Positions 36,393-41,395 of a stretch of 41,395 nucleotides of DNA are shown piece by piece (position 1 is the first letter of the stretch; every line of letters starts with the position of its first letter). This stretch comes from Acidobacteriota bacterium (lineage in GTDB: Bacteria; Acidobacteriota; Terriglobia; Bryobacterales; Bryobacteraceae), in NCBI GenBank assembly GCA_017304135.1, contig JAFLBB010000037.1:1-41395 (forward strand), read 5' to 3'. A model generated the notes under the pieces. That model worked only from the letters and a program-made list of their open reading frames with translations, did not search any database and was not told where the DNA came from. The translations under genes were made by a program, and so were the position numbers.

Positions 36393-37471
36393 ATGTCTGA
36401 CGTCACCCTCCCGCTTCCCCAATCCGCCTCGTGGCCCCGCCCAGCACCCCGCCCGCTGGCCCTCCTCCTGCTGGCCCTCGGCGTGGCGATCTTCTTCCTC
36501 CTCGAATTGATGATCGGCGCCGTCCACATCCCGCTGGCCCAGGTCGTCACCATCCTCACCGGCGGTGAGGCCGAACGCATCACCTGGGACCGCATCGTCC
36601 TCCAATTCCGCATGCCCCGCGCCCTCAACGCCATCTTCTCCGGCGCTGCCATCGGTGCCTGCGGCCTCTTGCTCCAAACCCTCTTCCGCAACCCTCTCGC
36701 CGACCCCTTCGTCCTCGGCGTCGTCCACGGCGCCAAGTTCGGCGTCGCCCTCGTCGTCGTCTCCGCCGGATTGGCCGGCAATGCCTTTGCGCAGCGCTTC
36801 GGCTGGATCGGCGACCTCTCCCTGGCCATGGCCGCCGCCCTCGGCTCCACGTTCCTCATGCTGGCCATCCTCGCCCTCTCGCGCCGCGTCTCCACCATCA
36901 CCATTCTCGTCGTTGGCCTCATGCTCGGCTACCTCTGCCAGGGTCTCATCTCCGTAGTACTGCACTTCACCGACGAGACGCAGGCGCGCGTCTTTGAGTC
37001 CTGGAACGACGGTTCCTTCGCCGGCATCACCTCCACCCAACTGCGCATCCTGATCCCTGCCGTCCTGGCCGGCCTCGCCCTAGCTCACTCCCTCGTCAAG
37101 GCCCTCAATGCTCTCCTGCTCGGTGAGAACTATGCCCGCACCCTCGGCCTCCCAGTCGCCCGCGCCCGCATCCTCGCCTTCGCCGCCACTGCCGTTCTTT
37201 CCGGCGTTGTCACCGCCTTCTGCGGCCCCATCGCCTTCCTCGGTATCGTCGTCGCCCACCTATGCCGTGGCCTCTTCAATACCTCCGATCACAGAATCCT
37301 CATGCCCGCCGTCACCCTCATGGGCGCCCTTCTGGCCCTCGCCGCCGACCTCGTCACCCACCTCCCCTGGAGCAAACACTTCCTCCACCTCAATGCCGTC
37401 AACGGCCTCATTGGCGCGCCCGTCGTGCTGTGGGTACTCCTCCGTTCGCGCAATGGAAAGGCCCTCGAGCT

Positions 37472-37475
<4 letters not shown>
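36393..37475 (+). CDS. FecCD-family ABC importer permease
   Basis: A 360-residue permease of the iron-siderophore/cobalamin (FecCD/BtuC) family with about ten hydrophobic segments. The start at 36393 (MSDVTLPLPQ) is preferred over an in-frame ATG 12 codons upstream. Family motifs are clear: FRMPRALNAIFSGAAIGACGLLLQTLFRNPLADPFVLG (as consecutive blocks RMPRALNAIFSGAAIG, LQTLFRNPLADPFVLG), LGLPVARARILAF, CGPIAFLGIVVAHLCR and the tail NAVNGLIGAPVVLWVLL. It lies 103 bases after the binding protein and overlaps the ATPase gene by four bases (ATGA). It presumably works as a homodimer with that ATPase. Confidence 0.93.
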
Positions 37476-38447
<972 letters not shown>

Positions 38448-38455
<8 letters not shown>

Positions 38456-39608
38456 CCTGCTTGCAGCGGTGGCCATGGCCATCCTCCTGGCCGCCTGCGC
38501 CCGCACCCACCGCACGCCTTCGGTCCTGCCCGATTGCCCGCCCCAGTCTGCCCCAGGCCGGGTCAGCTTCCAACACAGTATCCAACTACAAGTTGCCTAC
38601 GGCGACGGCTACAAGATCGTCCAGTTCCGTCCCTCGGTGGACACCCGCGAAACCGTCCGCCTCCTCCTCGTCCAATGTGGCGCCCCCGTCCCCTCCCACG
38701 TTGCCGCCGATCAGGTCATCCGCATTCCCGCCACCTCCCTCGTCTCGGCCAACCATAGCCTCAACGCCGCCATCGAAACGCTCGGGCTTGCGCGCGCCGT
38801 CGTCGGTGTGAACTCCTTCCGCGGTGTCACTACCCCGGCCCTGCTTCATCGCATCCGCCGCGGCGAGATCCTCGAAACCGGCGGCGGTGTTCACTCCAAC
38901 ATTGAAAAAGCGCTCGCCCTCAATCCCAGTCTCTTCTTCACCTTCTACTCCGCTTACCCGCAGTTCAATATGCACCCCAAGCTCTGGGAAATCGGGCTCC
39001 ACGCGATCCCCATCTCCGACCATACCGAGCCCACGCCGCTGGCCCGCGCCGAGTGGATCAAGTTCCTCGCCCTCTTCTTCAATAAGGAACGCGAAGCCAA
39101 CCAGATCTTCGACGGCATCGCCTCCCGCTACCACACACTGTCCGGTGTCACCGCCTCCGTCCGCCACCGGCCCACCGTCCTCGCCGGGTTCGCTTCCAGC
39201 CGCGACATCTGGAGCGCCCACGGCGGCCGCAACTACATGGCTTCCCTCATCCACGATGCCGGCGGCGAGTACGTCTGGAAGGATCGCATCCACGGCTCCC
39301 TGGTCTACATCCACTTCGAACGCATGTTCGATGCCGCCGGCGATGCCGAAGGCTGGGTCACAGGCGGCTACCTTCCGCCCACACTCGCCATGCTCACACG
39401 CGACAACCCGCGGCTCGCTTGGTTCCGGCCAGTCTCGGAAGCCAATGTGCTCAGCCCTGCCAAGGGAGTGAGACCTTTCCATCCGTCGCCTTACCACGAC
39501 CAGTCACTCGACAAGCCGGATCTCGTGCTCGCCGACCTAATTCACTTCCTCCACCCCGAGTTTCTGCCGGACTACCGCACCGTGTTCTTCGAGAAATTGC
39601 CGCGTTAA
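38448..39608 (+). CDS. Iron-complex/cobalamin-type ABC importer substrate-binding lipoprotein (second copy)
   Basis: A 386-residue lipoprotein paralogous to that at 35114. The ATG at 38448 gives the lipobox LAAC (Cys17); a TTG at 38439 is an alternative. Shared blocks include DGYKIVQFRPSVDTRETV, GGGVHSNIEKALALNP, FYSAYPQFNMHPKLWEIG, EPTPLARAEWIKFLALFF and DQSLDKPDLVLADLIHFLHP. The putative binding face differs, for example SRDIWSAHGGRNYMASLIHDAG here against SSDNWLLFGGRNFQARLIHDAG in the first copy. It overlaps the ATPase gene by 8 bases, so both binding proteins belong to one operon and probably serve one permease. Different but related ligands are a reasonable guess. Confidence 0.88.
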
Positions 39609-40244
39609 CCCGCGCCGAACCCAAGACTCACCGGTTCCCCGCCCGTGCGGTGCCCAGCCTGTCACCCGAGGCTGTTCCATGATCGCTCGCCTCCCAAAGC
39701 CTTCCTCTGTCCGGCGGCCCGCAGTCGATCCAGTCCCGCTCAGCCCACATTCACGGGCGCCCGCGATCAGACCGCCTCGTGCTGCTGAACGCAACAGCCG
39801 TGCAGAGCCGCTTCGCCGGCTGGGCGTTCCGCATCTCTGACCCATCGCCTGTCCGGTCCCGATCCGGCATGACTGAGATCCCTCCAGCCGCCAACGCTCG
39901 CCATGCATCGAGACACCCGACAACCAAGGGTCAAGCGCGGCACGTGTGGCAGCCAACCCCACAGTCGGGCGCCTGCGAAATCGTGATCCCTTCCTCCACT
40001 ATTGGCATCCACCCGCATTGGCATCCACCCGCCTTAAGCCGGACGCCACAGCTGCTACAACAGTGATTCGTGGGGAAGTGCCTGCCGCTGACGGGAACAC
40101 CGACAAGCCAGGCACATCAGCTTGAGTGCGGGACCTGCTGGGATCCCCATGCTGGACGCATTGAGAACTCTTACTGCCTAACTCCCGTCTCGCTCGAGTC
40201 CCAGCAATTCCGCCCGCGGATGCCATAGCTTACACTCAAACTAC
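39609..40244. other. Gene-free stretch of about 640 bases
   Basis: No convincing gene is found here. Several short frames exist on both strands but none has family features or a plausible start. The minus strand around 39960-40090 contains a cysteine-rich out-of-frame patch (CCSSCGVRLKAGGCQCG) that might be a worn zinc-ribbon, but this is too weak to call. A 16-base tandem duplication lies at 40001-40032. The sequence has a lower GC content and less codon structure than the operons to the left. It must hold the promoter of the pseudouridine synthase gene. Confidence 0.5.
40001..40032. repeat. 16-base tandem direct repeat (two copies)
   Basis: ATTGGCATCCACCCGC occurs twice head-to-tail at 40001-40016 and 40017-40032 with no mismatch. 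It lies in the gene-free stretch and probably reflects replication slippage. Confidence 0.9.
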
Positions 40245-41138
40245 ATGCTCAACCGGGGCTATGCCTACACCACGATCATCCTCAACGATTGCCATGGACC
40301 AACCCTGCTCTCCTACTTGGCTAGCCTTTACCCGCACTCAACCACACAGTCCTGGCAGCGAAAACTGAACAACGGCGAAGTCACGCTCAACGGCGTCACC
40401 GCCACCGGAAGCGAATCGGTCAGTTTAGGTCAAACGCTTGTCTGGAACCGTCCACCCTGGATAGAGCCAGACGCCCCTCAACACTTCGAAATCCTATTTG
40501 AGGACCCCTATCTCCTGGCCGTCAACAAACCCAGCGGGTTGCCCACTCTCCCCGGCGGCGGCTTCATGGAAAATACCCTCCTGCGCTTGGTGCAAAAGCG
40601 AAACCCCAACGCCAACCCTGTCCACCGGTTGGGGCGAGCCACCACCGGCATCGTCCTCTTTGCTAAAACACCGCAGGCGGCCTCTCGTCTATTCGCAAAC
40701 TGGAACACACCCAGAGTTCAAAAAATCTATCGGGCGCTGGCTCAAAACAAGGCACACCACGACTCCTACGAAATCCTCACACCCATCGGACTCGTACCGC
40801 ACCCGCTCATCGGTTCCGTGTGGGCCGCCAACCCAAGTGGCAAACCGTCTAAGTCGTTGGCAAGGGTGATCTCTCGCACCACCATCACCACTATATTTGA
40901 GGTTACCCTTTATTCTGGGCGCCCTCATCAAATCAGAATCCATCTGGCATCCATCGGCCATCCCCTGGTTGGCGACCCTCTGTACGGCTTCACCGGCCAA
41001 CCCCTTGAAAATCTCCCCGGCCTCCCCGGCGACGGAGGATATCTCCTGCACGCCCAGTTTCTGAAATTCCACCACCCCATCACCGAAGAACAAGTCAGTC
41101 TTGAGGCCGCTGTGCCGGCCGGATTCTCATCGCGTTAG
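40245..41138 (+). CDS. RluA-family pseudouridine synthase homologue lacking the catalytic Asp
   Basis: A 297-residue protein of the RluA pseudouridine synthase family. The N-terminal part (about 15-80) looks S4-like: WQRKLNNGEVTLNG. The catalytic domain starts ILFEDPYLLAVNKPSGLPTLPGGG. The active-site loop, normally HRLDR.TSG, reads HRLGRATTG: codon GGG encodes Gly where the catalytic Asp belongs. Later motifs are intact (KIYRALAQ, GRPHQIRIHLASIGHPLVGDPLYG). I faintly recall that some plant and bacterial homologues also have HRLGR, so this may be a subfamily trait rather than damage. No ribosome binding site is visible. Its codon use is less GC-biased than that of the operons upstream, which is compatible with a separate history. 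Stand-alone gene. Confidence 0.87.
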   Translation: MLNRGYAYTTIILNDCHGPTLLSYLASLYPHSTTQSWQRKLNNGEVTLNGVTATGSESVSLGQTLVWNRPPWIEPDAPQHFEILFEDPYLLAVNKPSGLPTLPGGGFMENTLLRLVQKRNPNANPVHRLGRATTGIVLFAKTPQAASRLFANWNTPRVQKIYRALAQNKAHHDSYEILTPIGLVPHPLIGSVWAANPSGKPSKSLARVISRTTITTIFEVTLYSGRPHQIRIHLASIGHPLVGDPLYGFTGQPLENLPGLPGDGGYLLHAQFLKFHHPITEEQVSLEAAVPAGFSSR

Positions 41139-41395
41139 TAATTCAAGGTGAAAATCTAATCGGGGTGGAGGATGCCCGTTAGTTGGCGAATTGTAAGCGA
41201 CTCTCAGACTTCGAGGCCTGAACGCCTCTGGGGACTTCTTCTGCCCAGTATGGACAGGCCTGACTGGAAAGATACACTTCGAGTAAGTCATAGTTTGCTC
41301 CATGGTCAGTCGCTGTCAGTATGGTTGTAAGATGCGGAAACAGCGAGGTTCCGGCCGCCGGGACGCACGGAGAGCGTCCGCGCGCATCCGGCAGG
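41139..41395. other. Right-edge region without a confident gene
   Basis: After the pseudouridine synthase stop there is a 5-base-pair stem (GAGGC 41213-41217 with GCCTC 41224-41228) without a T-run, a weak terminator candidate. A frame opens at ATG 41302 and runs off the window edge (begins MVSRCQYGCKMRK, Arg-rich), with no family features. It may be the start of the next gene or chance. Confidence 0.3.

Noticed and set aside
39960..40090. Cysteine-rich patch on the minus strand, possible zinc ribbon remnant
   Set aside because: Cysteines fall in short, interrupted frames with no start or neighbouring homology; too weak to call a pseudogene.
41302..41395. Short Arg-rich frame running off the right edge
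   Set aside because: Only 31 codons are visible, with no ribosome binding site or family features, so it cannot be told from chance.

Overview
The window is high-GC bacterial DNA with tightly packed operons. It most resembles an Acidobacteriota genome of the Bryobacterales/Solibacterales type. The lineage call rests on gene content: three fused MacB/FtsX permeases of the ADOP kind (Acidobacterial duplicated orphan permeases) and three very large Oar-like TonB-dependent receptors with an N-terminal carboxypeptidase-regulatory-like domain. It is an inference, because there is no rRNA or other marker gene here. I see no tRNA, rRNA, CRISPR array or insertion sequence.

Layout. (1) 1-278: 3' end of a LytTR-type regulator. 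(2) 308-3688 (-): Oar-like receptor, divergent from (3) 3925-12514 (+): an ABC ATPase, two DUF3526-type ABC-2 permeases and two ADOP permeases, the first apparently starting at CTG. (4) 12533-13756 (-): COG0523 metal-chaperone GTPase. (5) 14013-18960 (+): a MacAB-like set of periplasmic adaptor, ATPase and ADOP permease, with the wreck of a second ATPase gene between the last two. (6) 19107-22427 (+): second Oar-like receptor. (7) 22777-26273 (+): a PepSY-TM ferric-siderophore-reductase-like protein overlapping a siderophore-type TonB receptor by one base. (8) 26311-31359 (-): a ZrgA-like (DUF2796) zinc-uptake gene set with a LolD-like ATPase, an FtsX-like permease and four DUF3299 paralogues, interrupted by a decayed DinB-family gene. 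(9) 31659-39608 (+): third Oar-like receptor, a 49-residue relic of a fourth, then a FecBCD-like importer with two related binding lipoproteins flanking one permease and one ATPase. (10) 39609-40244: gene-free stretch. (11) 40245-41138: RluA-family pseudouridine synthase with Gly where the catalytic Asp is expected. (12) 257 bases with no confident gene.

How the genes fit together. Regions 7-9 look like a metal-acquisition island. Outer-membrane receptors would bring metal chelates into the periplasm, lipoproteins and His-rich or DUF3299 proteins would hold metal or ligand there, a PepSY-TM protein could reduce ferric chelates, and FecCD/FecE-type and LolD/FtsX-type ABC modules would finish the job. 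A COG0523 GTPase lies nearby. Zinc or another transition metal is plausible for region 8, because DUF2796 is the ZrgA zinc-uptake family. The metal for region 9 is not determined by sequence. The most distinctive observations are the end-to-end receptor relic at 34965-35114, the four-fold DUF3299 expansion around a ZrgA cassette, the RluA-like protein lacking its Asp, and two datable pseudogenes (ABC ATPase and DinB).
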